A DNA stretch of 64,000 bases from Mariniradius saccharolyticus AK6 (lineage in GTDB: Bacteria; Bacteroidota; Bacteroidia; Cytophagales; Cyclobacteriaceae). The notes beneath the pieces are model-generated. The model saw only the letters and a program-made list of their open reading frames with translations. It made no database searches and had not been told where the DNA came from. Both the position numbers and the translations under genes were made by a program. Positions 1 to 8,579 of this stretch are shown piece after piece; position 1 is the stretch's first letter; every line of letters starts with the position of its first letter. The stretch is from contig NZ_AMZY02000013.1 in the NCBI RefSeq assembly GCF_000330725.2, forward strand, positions 62,001 to 126,000, given 5' to 3'.

Positions 1-33
1 TTGTCGCATCATTTGTACCACATACTATCAAAA

Positions 34-3000
34 ATGACCCAAAAGACGGTACCACTGTTTTTGCTTTTCATTCTCTATTTTGCTGACCATTCATTTGGTC
101 AATCAAATGGAGAGTTGGGATTCCCTTTGATTGACAACTACTCTCCCAAAACTTATAAGGGCCATGGGCAGGTATGGGCAGTTATCCAGGACGATCGGGG
201 TGTGATGTATTTCGGGACTTCTGCCGGCATTGTGGAGTATGATGGGGTCAATTGGAATCGCGTGAGTGTTTCGGATTCCATTGTCTTTCAGACGGTGAGG
301 GCTTTTGAGAAGGCCGAAGGGGGGAGAATATATTTCGCAGGTGGGTTGAATTTTGGCTACTTGGAGCCTGACGACTATGGCAATTCGAAAGTGATTTCTT
401 TGGTTGGACTGGTAAAGCCTGAGTTCAGGGATTTTTCTGATACCAGATCGATTCGCTTGCTGGGAGATTACCTTTATGTACAGAGTCTTGAATATATCTT
501 CAGATTCAATACCAAAAAGCTTTCGGAGGGGGGTGAATTCAAGGCTTGGAAGGCCGATTCATTTTTTCCGTACACCATGGTGCTCGACGATCAATTGTAT
601 ACCTTTCAACTGGAAAGAGGCCTTTACCGACTCTCAGGCGACTCTTTGCAGTTAGTCCCCGGTTCTGAGATCTTCAAAGGCACCCGGATTTACATCATGC
701 TTCCGTACAACGGAAAAAAGGGTTTCAGGTACTTGGTCGGCACCTCAAGTGAGGGATTTTTCGGCTACGATGGCAAGACCTTCGAAAAGGTCGATACAGA
801 GTTAGATCCACATTTGAAGGATTTATTCCTTTATCGAGCAATCAACTTACCAAACGGCGATTACCTAGTTTCGGTCATTGGCAAAGGCATCTTTGTGATG
901 AGTCCTGAAGGAAAACTACTCCGGAACATCAATTACGACGCTGGTTTGCAGGATGAATCGGTCTATTGGCCTTATTTGGATCCTTCGGGAACGCTCTGGT
1001 TGGGGTTGGACAATGGCATTTCCAAAGCGGAACTGAGTCCTAAGATTACCACTTTTTCCAAACAATCGGGTCTGAAAACCGGGATACTGTCCATCCAACG
1101 CGCAAATGGAAGGTTGCTTATTGGAACCCCCACCGGGCTTTCCGCCCTCAGCAAGGCCACGGGAAGATTTGAACAGATTGACTTTGGAGGAGGGACACAG
1201 GTTTTTGATATTTTGCCAATTGGAGAAGAGGTTATATTCCGAAACATTAGCGGCCTTGGAGTACTCGACATGAACTTGAAGCCTTCCTATGAGTTAGTTG
1301 ACAATCGGCTGAGCGGTACTGTTTTTTTGAAATCAAGGCATTTGGATGAGAGAGTATTGATCGGTGGAGGATTTGGTGTCGCCGTGATTAGAAAGAACCT
1401 AAAAACCAATCGTTGGGAAAAGGAAGGACATTTTCCGGGTAGCTTTTTCGGCGTTTGGACTATGGCCGAGACCAATGAGGGGGACATTTGGGCCGGCACA
1501 CAGTCAGGATACGCCTACAAAATAACGCCGGTTTTGGACCAAAATGGAAACATAGATTTTGATAAATCGAAAATCGTGCCCTTTGGAGGAGAAGGTCAGG
1601 AAAAAGCAGGCGATGGGGTAATTTATGGCGTGGCAGGTAAAATTTTTGCATTATCAGAGAAAGGATTTTTTTCTTATAATCCACAGTCCGGGAAGTTTGA
1701 AGTAGATGATACGTTCGGCGAAATAGAGATAAACTACGCCTCGACAGACAACTTCAATATGAAAGAGGATGATTTGGGTCGGGTCTGGATCACCATTAAA
1801 AACAAGATTCGATTGGCAACGCCCCAGCCTGCTGGTGGCTACAAATTGGAGGATGACTTGTTCAACGGCTATCCATGGGAAGATATCACCACGATTTTTC
1901 CTGAAGACAGCACTACGGTTTGGATTGGTAGCGGAGACGGCCTGGTCAAAATGGAAATACAGAAAGAAAGATCAAAGGAGCGGCCATTCAAAGTATTGCT
2001 ACGTCAAGCAATCACGAAACAAGACACATTGAAACTCACTGTTGTTGATAATATAGAACTCGAAAACAACAACAATTCACTCAGGTTCATGTACGCGGCT
2101 CCCTTTTATGAACAGGAAGAGCGGACTTTGTACCAGACTTTCCTAGAAGGATTTGATGCAGACTGGACCGATTGGGGAAGCAACTCTTACAAGGAGTACA
2201 CCAATTTGGGTACAGGCACGTATACATTCAGGGTCCGAGCCAAGAACCTCTACAACAACATCAGTGAGGAAGCAACCTATAAGTTCACGATACTACCTCC
2301 TTGGTATGCTACTTGGTGGGCATATCTAATCTACTTTGCCTTATTCTGTCTATTGATTTATGGTATCGATAGGTTCCAAAGAAGGAGATTGTTGATTAGG
2401 GAGAAGGAGAAAGTCCGACAACGGGAATTGGAGCACGCGCGGGAGATCCAGAAAGCGTACAATGAACTCAAGAATACCCAGGAGCAACTCATTCAATCCG
2501 AGAAAATGGCCTCTTTGGGAGAACTCACTGCCGGAATCGCCCATGAAATCCAGAATCCGCTGAATTTTGTGAATAACTTTTCGGAGGTAAGTGAGGAGTT
2601 GATTGAAGAAATGAAGGAGGAGATCGACCGGGGCAATTACGATGACGTCAAGTTGATTTCCGATGACCTCAAGGAAAACCTAGGCAAGATCAAGTTCCAC
2701 GGAAAAAGGGCTGATGGCATCGTAAAAAGCATGCTCCAGCACAGTCGCAAGGACAATGGCAAAAAAGAACTCACGGACATCAATCAGGTAGCAGACGAGT
2801 ATCTCAGGCTTTCTTACCACGGCTTGCGGGCAAAGGACAAATCATTCTTTGCTGACTTCCATTTGGATGCGGATCCGAGTCTCCCCAAAGTAGAAGTCAT
2901 CCCCCAAGAAATCGGCAGGGTGTTGTTGAATCTGATCAATAACGCCTTCTACGCTGCTTCGGAAAAGAAAAAATTGTTGGAAGAATCCGGAAACCTCGGG

Positions 3001-3273
3001 GACTTTAAGCCCAAAGTTTGGGTTATCACCAAGAACGAGTCAGAGGGCGTGACCATTTCCATTCGTGACAATGGCAACGGCATCCCGGATGACATCAAGT
3101 CCAAGATATTCCAACCGTTTTTTACGACAAAGCCGGCCGGTTCAGGCACGGGTTTGGGACTATCGATGAGCTACGATATCATCACAAAAGGCCACCAAGG
3201 GAGGCTTGAAGTTGAAAGCAAAACAGGAGAATTTACAGAATTTACCATATTTTTAAATACCAAAAAGTCATGA
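34..3273 (+). CDS. Sensor histidine kinase with periplasmic beta-propeller and Y_Y_Y domain
   Basis: Membrane sensor kinase expected to autophosphorylate on histidine and feed the receivers encoded directly downstream. From the ATG at 34 there is a signal peptide (residues 1-23, ending FGQ). A long propeller region follows (about 35-660) with Reg_prop-like blades such as TLWLGLDNG, DIWAGTQSG and TVWIGSGDG, then a Y_Y_Y domain (about 675-745), one membrane helix (about 757-779), a coiled coil, and HisKA/HATPase_c. H837 lies in the H-box AHEIQNPLN; the N-box is LLNLINNAF; G boxes are DNGNGIP and GTGLGLS. No receiver or AraC domain is fused, unlike Bacteroides hybrid sensors. The frame is open to base 1 (TTG), so a longer form cannot be excluded; the ATG at 34 is preferred because the signal peptide begins there. 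The ligand is unknown. The stop overlaps the next gene by 4 bp. Confidence 0.93.
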   Translation: MTQKTVPLFLLFILYFADHSFGQSNGELGFPLIDNYSPKTYKGHGQVWAVIQDDRGVMYFGTSAGIVEYDGVNWNRVSVSDSIVFQTVRAFEKAEGGRIYFAGGLNFGYLEPDDYGNSKVISLVGLVKPEFRDFSDTRSIRLLGDYLYVQSLEYIFRFNTKKLSEGGEFKAWKADSFFPYTMVLDDQLYTFQLERGLYRLSGDSLQLVPGSEIFKGTRIYIMLPYNGKKGFRYLVGTSSEGFFGYDGKTFEKVDTELDPHLKDLFLYRAINLPNGDYLVSVIGKGIFVMSPEGKLLRNINYDAGLQDESVYWPYLDPSGTLWLGLDNGISKAELSPKITTFSKQSGLKTGILSIQRANGRLLIGTPTGLSALSKATGRFEQIDFGGGTQVFDILPIGEEVIFRNISGLGVLDMNLKPSYELVDNRLSGTVFLKSRHLDERVLIGGGFGVAVIRKNLKTNRWEKEGHFPGSFFGVWTMAETNEGDIWAGTQSGYAYKITPVLDQNGNIDFDKSKIVPFGGEGQEKAGDGVIYGVAGKIFALSEKGFFSYNPQSGKFEVDDTFGEIEINYASTDNFNMKEDDLGRVWITIKNKIRLATPQPAGGYKLEDDLFNGYPWEDITTIFPEDSTTVWIGSGDGLVKMEIQKERSKERPFKVLLRQAITKQDTLKLTVVDNIELENNNNSLRFMYAAPFYEQEERTLYQTFLEGFDADWTDWGSNSYKEYTNLGTGTYTFRVRAKNLYNNISEEATYKFTILPPWYATWWAYLIYFALFCLLIYGIDRFQRRRLLIREKEKVRQRELEHAREIQKAYNELKNTQEQLIQSEKMASLGELTAGIAHEIQNPLNFVNNFSEVSEELIEEMKEEIDRGNYDDVKLISDDLKENLGKIKFHGKRADGIVKSMLQHSRKDNGKKELTDINQVADEYLRLSYHGLRAKDKSFFADFHLDADPSLPKVEVIPQEIGRVLLNLINNAFYAASEKKKLLEESGNLGDFKPKVWVITKNESEGVTISIRDNGNGIPDDIKSKIFQPFFTTKPAGSGTGLGLSMSYDIITKGHQGRLEVESKTGEFTEFTIFLNTKKS

Positions 3274-3644
3274 AAATATTGATTGTTGACGATGAGCGTG
3301 ATGTCGAGATGTTGTTTCGGCAAAAATTCCGGAAGGAAATCAAAACTGGAGGTTTGGAGTTGGTGTTTGCATTCTCAGGGCAGCAGGCGCTAGATATCCT
3401 AAGTGAAACCGATCCGCCACAGGTAGTTTATGTGTTTTCGGACATCAACATGCCTGGAATGACCGGTCTTGAACTCCTGGAAAAAGTGAAGACGAAGTTT
3501 CCAAACATCAACGTCAGCATGATTTCGGCTTACGGGGATACTGAAAATTATAACAAGGCGATCAAATCCGGCGCAAAGGAATTTTTTACCAAGCCGATTG
3601 ACTTTGATTCATTGAGAAAAGAGATTACAGCACTTTTGAATTAA
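3270..3644 (+). CDS. Single-domain response regulator (CheY-like)
   Basis: Stand-alone receiver of 124 residues, with no output domain. The acidic pocket is D7/D8, the phospho-acceptor is D58 (FSDINMPGMTG), the switch residue is S86 (ISAYGD) and the conserved lysine is K108 (TKPID). The start codon overlaps the kinase stop (ATGA), which argues for translational coupling and a cognate pair. Its sequence closely resembles the receiver of the next gene (same DINMP motif and ISAYGD/VSAYGD switch region), so the two probably arose by duplication. Without an output domain it likely acts as a phosphate shuttle, a phosphate sink, or through protein contacts; the sequence does not say which. Confidence 0.93.
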   Translation: MKILIVDDERDVEMLFRQKFRKEIKTGGLELVFAFSGQQALDILSETDPPQVVYVFSDINMPGMTGLELLEKVKTKFPNINVSMISAYGDTENYNKAIKSGAKEFFTKPIDFDSLRKEITALLN

Positions 3645-3657
3645 AACAAACTGCGTG

Positions 3658-4698
3658 ATGGCAAAGATACTGGTAGTGGATGATGAGGCCGATTTGGAAA
3701 TGCTGATCAAGCAAAAGTTCAGGCAAAAGATCCGGCAAAATGAATATGAGTTTGTCTTTGCCCTCAATGGCAGGCAAGCGCTAGAACAGCTGAAGGAACA
3801 TCAGGACGTGGATGTAGTCCTGTCGGATATAAATATGCCTGAAATGGACGGGCTCACCTTGCTTACCAAACTCAACGAGCAACATGCGATCCTAAAGTCT
3901 GTGATCGTCTCTGCCTACGGAGATATGGAGAATATCCGAACTGCCATGAATCGTGGTGCCTTTGATTTTGTAACCAAGCCGGTCAATTTCAATGATTTGG
4001 AGATCACGATCGAAAAGACGCTTGCGCATGTCAAGGCCCTCAAGGAAACCATCAAGGCGCTCAAGGAAAACAACATCCTCAAGATGTATGTAGATCATAC
4101 AGTCCTGAGCTTCATGGCGAGCAAGGAAAGTGAAAACTCTCTTTTTGACAATGAAATCATAGACGGAACGGTCGTATTCATCGACATCTGTGGGTTTACG
4201 ACGATCAGTGAAAATCAACCGGCCAACAAAGTCGTGGGTCTTCTAAACGCCTATTTTGACATCATGGTACAGGATATCATTGCCGAGGGTGGAAATGTGG
4301 ACAAGTTTTTGGGAGATGCGGTGATGGCGACGTTCCGCGGTGAATTCCATGCAGCACGGGCCATTGAGGCCTGTATTGCTATCAAAAACAAGATTCACAA
4401 TACTGAGATTGGGTTGGATGTAATCGGTTTCAAGCCAGACGTGTCGATTGGAATCAATTCCGGCGATATGGTGAGCGGGAATATTGGTTCGGCGACACTC
4501 AAGCGCTTGGATTACACCGTGATTGGCGACACTGTCAATGTAGCAGCCAGGTTGCAGTCTTCAGCCGAGCGCGGCCAAATCCTTATTAGTGACAAAACTT
4601 ACGAAAGGGTTAAGGAATCCTTCCATTTCAAGAGTATTGGTGCCCTGACACTTAAGAACCGGGAAAAACCAGTAACTACCTATGAGGTCTTGGAGTAA
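3658..4698 (+). CDS. Response regulator with class III adenylate/guanylate cyclase output domain
   Basis: Receiver (about 1-120) joined by a helical linker to a class III nucleotide cyclase (about 160-345). Receiver: D57 in LSDINMPEMDG, S85 and K107. Cyclase: metal aspartates D176 (FIDICGF) and D220 (FLGDAVMA), purine-selecting K216 and D285 (LDYTVIGD), transition-state N294 and R298 (VNVAAR). All six class III active-site residues are therefore present, and the Lys/Asp pair predicts ATP to cAMP rather than GTP. A GTG at 3655 lies one codon upstream of the chosen ATG at 3658. It sits 13 bp after the preceding receiver and is probably co-transcribed with the kinase. The 3' end overlaps the convergent aminotransferase gene by 19 bp, with no terminator between them. 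Confidence 0.93.
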   Translation: MAKILVVDDEADLEMLIKQKFRQKIRQNEYEFVFALNGRQALEQLKEHQDVDVVLSDINMPEMDGLTLLTKLNEQHAILKSVIVSAYGDMENIRTAMNRGAFDFVTKPVNFNDLEITIEKTLAHVKALKETIKALKENNILKMYVDHTVLSFMASKESENSLFDNEIIDGTVVFIDICGFTTISENQPANKVVGLLNAYFDIMVQDIIAEGGNVDKFLGDAVMATFRGEFHAARAIEACIAIKNKIHNTEIGLDVIGFKPDVSIGINSGDMVSGNIGSATLKRLDYTVIGDTVNVAARLQSSAERGQILISDKTYERVKESFHFKSIGALTLKNREKPVTTYEVLE

Positions 4699-5780
4699 GC
4701 GTATTTGACCATTTTGATCACCGTTTCAAAATCGCGTCGACCCATCCAGGGGTTGAGCGGAATGGAAAGAACGCGCTTCGCGAGCATTTCAGCGACAGGA
4801 TATTTCTTGGAATCGCCAAAGGGCTTCATCCTTGGGAGGATTACGGGGTAGTGGATGGCAGTTCCTATTCCCAAATTCTTTAATATTTCGGCGAATTGAT
4901 CCCGCCTATCTGATTTAATCACAAATAAATGAGCATTGTGATTTTCCCCCAGAATATCCATTGGCAGTGTCAACTCTAGGCCAAAAAATGCCTCAAGATA
5001 GATTTTTGCAATTGCCTTACGTCTTTGTTGCCACTGCTCGAAATACTCGAGCTTGAGGTTCAGAAAGCCTGCTTGTATGCTATCCATTCGGGCGTTCCGA
5101 CCCAACACAATGTGATTTCCTTTTTCGATCTGACCATGGTTGACAAAAAGCCGCATCTTTTCCGCGAGTTTTTTGTCTTGGGTCAACAAGGCGCCGGCTT
5201 CGCCCAAAGCGCCGAGGTTTTTGGTAGGGTAGAAGCTCAGGCAACCTATATCGCCCCAGGTTCCTGCCGATCTCCCTTCTTGTATTGCCCCCAATGCTTG
5301 CGCAGCATCTTCAATGACATTCATGTTTCTGGACTTTGCCCATGCATTCAATGCCTTCATATCGACCATCTTTCCGTAAAGGTGGACCGGGATAATGGCT
5401 TTGGTTGCGGCTGTGACATGGGTGTCAAGTAGTTTCAGATCGATCAAACCCGAGGTGTCGGTATCGACAAATACCGGCTTGGCACCTGCAAGGTAGACCG
5501 CTTCAGCCGTGGAGACCCAAGTCAATGCAGGAACCAAAACCTCATCTCCAGGACCGATTTCCAGAACCCTAAGCGCAATTTCCAATGCATCTGTCCCATT
5601 GGAACAGGGAATTACCTCAGCGCTTCCGGTGAGTTCTTTCAGTTTGTTTTCGAGTAACGTCAGTTCATTGCCTCCGGAATAAATGCCCGTATCCATCATC
5701 TCTCCGAATTTCTTTTTGAGAGCTGACTTTAGATCAACTGGGAATTGGCTGAGGTCAAGAAAAGGAACGGGTTTTCGCAT
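4680..5780 (-). CDS. DegT/DnrJ/EryC1/StrS family PLP-dependent sugar aminotransferase
   Basis: Fold-type I aminotransferase of the sugar nucleotide family, 366 residues, which normally transfers an amino group from glutamate to a keto-sugar nucleotide. Recognisable elements are CSNGTDALEIAL (about 59-70), EDAAQALGA (157-165) and the PLP-binding lysine K187 in SFYPTKNLGALGEAG. The substrate cannot be read from the sequence. Its start overlaps the end of the upstream glycosyltransferase gene by 26 bp on the same strand, so the two are probably one operon making or attaching an amino sugar. It is about 55 kb from the second DegT gene of the window (60655) and only distantly similar to it. Confidence 0.92.
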   Translation of the reverse strand: MRKPVPFLDLSQFPVDLKSALKKKFGEMMDTGIYSGGNELTLLENKLKELTGSAEVIPCSNGTDALEIALRVLEIGPGDEVLVPALTWVSTAEAVYLAGAKPVFVDTDTSGLIDLKLLDTHVTAATKAIIPVHLYGKMVDMKALNAWAKSRNMNVIEDAAQALGAIQEGRSAGTWGDIGCLSFYPTKNLGALGEAGALLTQDKKLAEKMRLFVNHGQIEKGNHIVLGRNARMDSIQAGFLNLKLEYFEQWQQRRKAIAKIYLEAFFGLELTLPMDILGENHNAHLFVIKSDRRDQFAEILKNLGIGTAIHYPVILPRMKPFGDSKKYPVAEMLAKRVLSIPLNPWMGRRDFETVIKMVKYAYSKTS

Positions 5781-7044
5781 CGATGAGCTCGGTTAGTCTC
5801 TGTGTAAGTGCTTTTCTGGAATATTGGTGGATTGAGGCCGGATCCGGATTTGCCGCGTTGGGTTCGAAAGCGGAGAGAAAAGCCTCAATTTCGGTGAAGT
5901 CAGTGTGTGCAAAAACTTTTCCCGCATGCGCCTCGGCTAGGATTTTGGCAGCATCTCCTTCTGGATCGCCCAATGCAATGATTGGCCTGCCTGTAGCCAT
6001 GTACTCGAATAGTTTTCCGGGAATGTTTCCTTTGGCGTTTTTGGTATCTGTCAGGATCAATAGCAGCAGATGGGACTTTTTGTAATATTCAAACACCGCT
6101 TGATGGCTTATATAGCCCTCAAACACGACATGAGAGGATAACCAAGGATCATTTTTCACCGATTCCTGAACACCTTCAGAAACCAATCCGACAAATCGTA
6201 GTAGGACGTTTTTCTTCTCATTTTCAAACACTTTCTTGAAGGCCAGCAAAAACGGTGTCGGGTTTCTAATGGAGTCGATGACCCCGGTGTATAGGATTTC
6301 AATGGGTTCCTCGCTTTCGGGAGTATGGGGCCAAGGATGTGGCAGATCGGATTCGTCAAATCCATTTGTCAATAGATCGACTTTTCTTTCGCCAATAGCC
6401 TCAAGGTCGGACTGAAAGGTCGGACTGATGGTCGTCACGACATCTGCTTGGGAAAGCACCTGTTTTTCCAATTTCTGATGTCTTTGTTTTACCCAATCCA
6501 CCATGGGCAAGGTATCCAAAAACTCCCAGGTGGACCAAGGGTCGCGAAAATCAGCCAACCAGGTTATGCCGGTTTTCCGCTTGAGCTCCAATCCGATCAA
6601 ATGCATGCTATGTGGTGGCCCAGTGGTGATTATCGCATCAAACTGGCCATTTTTCATAAGGTCCAATAGAAATCCAACGGCAGGTTTTTTCCAGAAAATC
6701 CTCGGATCTGGAATCAAGGCATTTGCGCGGAGCCATATAGCCGCTAAGTCCCTCCAGGATTTCTTTCTTTTTTCAAGGATCTTTGCAGGATTTTCCCGTT
6801 GGTTTTTGACTTTTCTGAAAAGATCATACGGTTCCCAAATCGGGAATTTCAACACCTCGACGTTTTTTGGGATTTCCTTTTCCAAGCCATGATCCTTCAA
6901 ATCAAAGTCTGGATTCTCTGGTGTAAAAATAACTGGCTCCCAACCAAATTCGGGGAGATATTTGGCAAACTTCAACCACCGCTGCACCCCTGAACCTGCC
7001 GATGGCGGCCAATAGTAGGTGATGATGAGAACGCGTTTGCTCAT
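5755..7044 (-). CDS. Glycosyltransferase family 4 (GT-B fold)
   Basis: Retaining GT-B glycosyltransferase of about 429 residues. The N-terminal acceptor domain starts with RVLIITYYWPPSAGSGVQRW, typical of GT4 enzymes of lipopolysaccharide or exopolysaccharide synthesis. The C-terminal half carries the donor-site pattern GNIPGKLFEYMATGRPIIALG with the expected E. The frame is open nine codons upstream (ATG at 7071), but the ATG at 7044 (MSKRVLI) matches the family start and avoids running to within 4 bp of the upstream gene. Its 3' end overlaps the DegT aminotransferase, suggesting coupled expression. Donor and acceptor are unknown. Confidence 0.9.
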   Translation of the reverse strand: MSKRVLIITYYWPPSAGSGVQRWLKFAKYLPEFGWEPVIFTPENPDFDLKDHGLEKEIPKNVEVLKFPIWEPYDLFRKVKNQRENPAKILEKRKKSWRDLAAIWLRANALIPDPRIFWKKPAVGFLLDLMKNGQFDAIITTGPPHSMHLIGLELKRKTGITWLADFRDPWSTWEFLDTLPMVDWVKQRHQKLEKQVLSQADVVTTISPTFQSDLEAIGERKVDLLTNGFDESDLPHPWPHTPESEEPIEILYTGVIDSIRNPTPFLLAFKKVFENEKKNVLLRFVGLVSEGVQESVKNDPWLSSHVVFEGYISHQAVFEYYKKSHLLLLILTDTKNAKGNIPGKLFEYMATGRPIIALGDPEGDAAKILAEAHAGKVFAHTDFTEIEAFLSAFEPNAANPDPASIHQYSRKALTQRLTELIDAKTRSFS

Positions 7045-7075
7045 ATTGTCCAGCAGGTCTTTTTGGTACAAAATC

Positions 7076-8062
7076 TTACCATTGAGGATCGATTAAATCC
7101 CTGAGAAACAGGTCATAGATATTTTTTACCTGAGACATCACCTGAGGTGAAATCTGGGGTAAACTGCCTGCCTCAACATTACTGGTCAATTGCTGGAGAT
7201 TCGATGCGCCAGGGATAACCGTGCTCACTTGCGGAAACTGGAGTATCCACCTTAATGCCCAATGGGCGAGCGGAATGTCCCCCTTGAAAATCTCCTTCAG
7301 TGCTTCAACTGCTTCAAGGGCTAGGTCATAGGGAACGCCGGAGAATGTTTCTCCTTTATCGAAAGCCTCACCGTTGCGATTAAATGTTCGGTGATCCTGC
7401 GGGTTGAAAGTAGTATTTGCTGAATATTTACCTGAAAGAAGGCCACTCGCCAAGGGTACTCTTGCAATGATTCCGAATCTTGAAATCTCGGGATGATTGA
7501 AGAGTGTTTCTGAAGGCTTCTGACGGAACATGTTGAAGATAATCTGTATGGATGAAACAATCGGATAGCTCATTGCTTGGATCGCTTCGTCAACCCTTTC
7601 AACAGAAACCCCCATGGCCCGGATTTTTCCTTCTGCGATCAAGTCCTCAAACAGCCCAAAAATCTCAGGTTTTTGGTAAATTTTCGAAGGCGGACAGTGC
7701 AATTGGATCAAATCGATCGATTCAAGTCCCGTGTTTCGGAGCGAGTCTTCGACGTGTTTTCTAAGCAAGTCTATTGTATAACTGGCCGCAATATGGGGTG
7801 AAATTCTCCGTCCGCACTTTGTTGCCACATATACTTTTTGCTTTCTTTCCCTAACCACTTTGCCGACAGCCGCCTCGCTGAGTCCATTGTCGTATACATC
7901 CGCTGTGTCAATAAAATTCACTCCAAGATCAATGGCGGCATGGATAATGTCCTGGGCGTTTTTTTCTGAAAATGGTTTTCCCCAACCTCCGCCGACCTGC
8001 CAAGTGCCTAGGGAAATGTCGGAAACCTGCCAGCCAGTTTTGCCAAAAGTTCGAAAGTTCAT
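7076..8062 (-). CDS. Aldo/keto reductase
   Basis: NAD(P)H-dependent (beta/alpha)8-barrel oxidoreductase, 328 residues. The catalytic tetrad is intact: D52 and Y57 (FIDTADVYDNG), K82 (VATKCGRR) and H122 (LIQLHCPP). The C-terminal cofactor motif is present as VIPGASNLQQL. It is of the YajO/general-stress type of bacterial AKR rather than the eukaryotic reductase type. It lies just upstream of the glycosyltransferase on the same strand, with about 30 bp between the AKR stop and the preferred glycosyltransferase start, so it may head the minus-strand unit AKR-GT4-DegT. The physiological substrate is not deducible. Confidence 0.92.
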   Translation of the reverse strand: MNFRTFGKTGWQVSDISLGTWQVGGGWGKPFSEKNAQDIIHAAIDLGVNFIDTADVYDNGLSEAAVGKVVRERKQKVYVATKCGRRISPHIAASYTIDLLRKHVEDSLRNTGLESIDLIQLHCPPSKIYQKPEIFGLFEDLIAEGKIRAMGVSVERVDEAIQAMSYPIVSSIQIIFNMFRQKPSETLFNHPEISRFGIIARVPLASGLLSGKYSANTTFNPQDHRTFNRNGEAFDKGETFSGVPYDLALEAVEALKEIFKGDIPLAHWALRWILQFPQVSTVIPGASNLQQLTSNVEAGSLPQISPQVMSQVKNIYDLFLRDLIDPQW

Positions 8063-8139
8063 GAATAGGTGGTATTAATGGATACCTGCGTTTCGGGAAG
8101 CAATTTAAATTTTTATCTTTAGAACCGTTTTTATCCATT

Positions 8140-8529
8140 ATGAAAACACGTAGAAAATTTATTCAAACCCTTGCTGTTGCGAGTGTCGCCACAGCCTTAC
8201 CTATCGAACTTATGGCAGAGCAATCCAAAAAACAGAAAATGATCCACCAAGTATTCTTTTGGTTGAAGCCAGGAGAGGATGTCAAAGATTTCCTAAAGGA
8301 GGCCTCCGTCTTGGGCAAATGTAAAACAGTCGCAAAATCCTACATGGGTGTTCCAGCGCCTACTGAAGCAAGGGATGTGGTTGACCATAGCTACCAAGTG
8401 GCTTGTACGCTGTTTTTTGACAGCATTGAGGATCAAAACATCTACCAAACGGATCCCGAACATCTCAAGTTTATTGAGAGAAATTCAAACAAATGGGCGT
8501 CAGTTAAGGTATATGATTTTGTAGTTTAA
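8140..8529 (+). CDS. Secreted Dabb (stress-responsive alpha/beta-barrel) domain protein
   Basis: Protein of 129 residues with a twin-arginine-type leader (TRRKFIQTLAVAS, then a short hydrophobic stretch to about residue 27) and a Dabb ferredoxin-like domain from about residue 33. The family pattern is IHQVFFWLKPG near the start and a late stretch in which H-x3-F (HLKFIE) precedes the C-terminal strand KVYDFVV. Dabb proteins form small dimeric barrels; in Bacteroidota many are exported and of unknown function. It is transcribed divergently from the aldo/keto reductase, with 77 bp between them holding a weak TATCTTTA -7-like element. Confidence 0.88.
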   Translation: MKTRRKFIQTLAVASVATALPIELMAEQSKKQKMIHQVFFWLKPGEDVKDFLKEASVLGKCKTVAKSYMGVPAPTEARDVVDHSYQVACTLFFDSIEDQNIYQTDPEHLKFIERNSNKWASVKVYDFVV

Positions 8530-8579
8530 ATCCTTTCTTGGGTTTGATTCGTAAAGAGTAACAACCAAATAACAACTGA

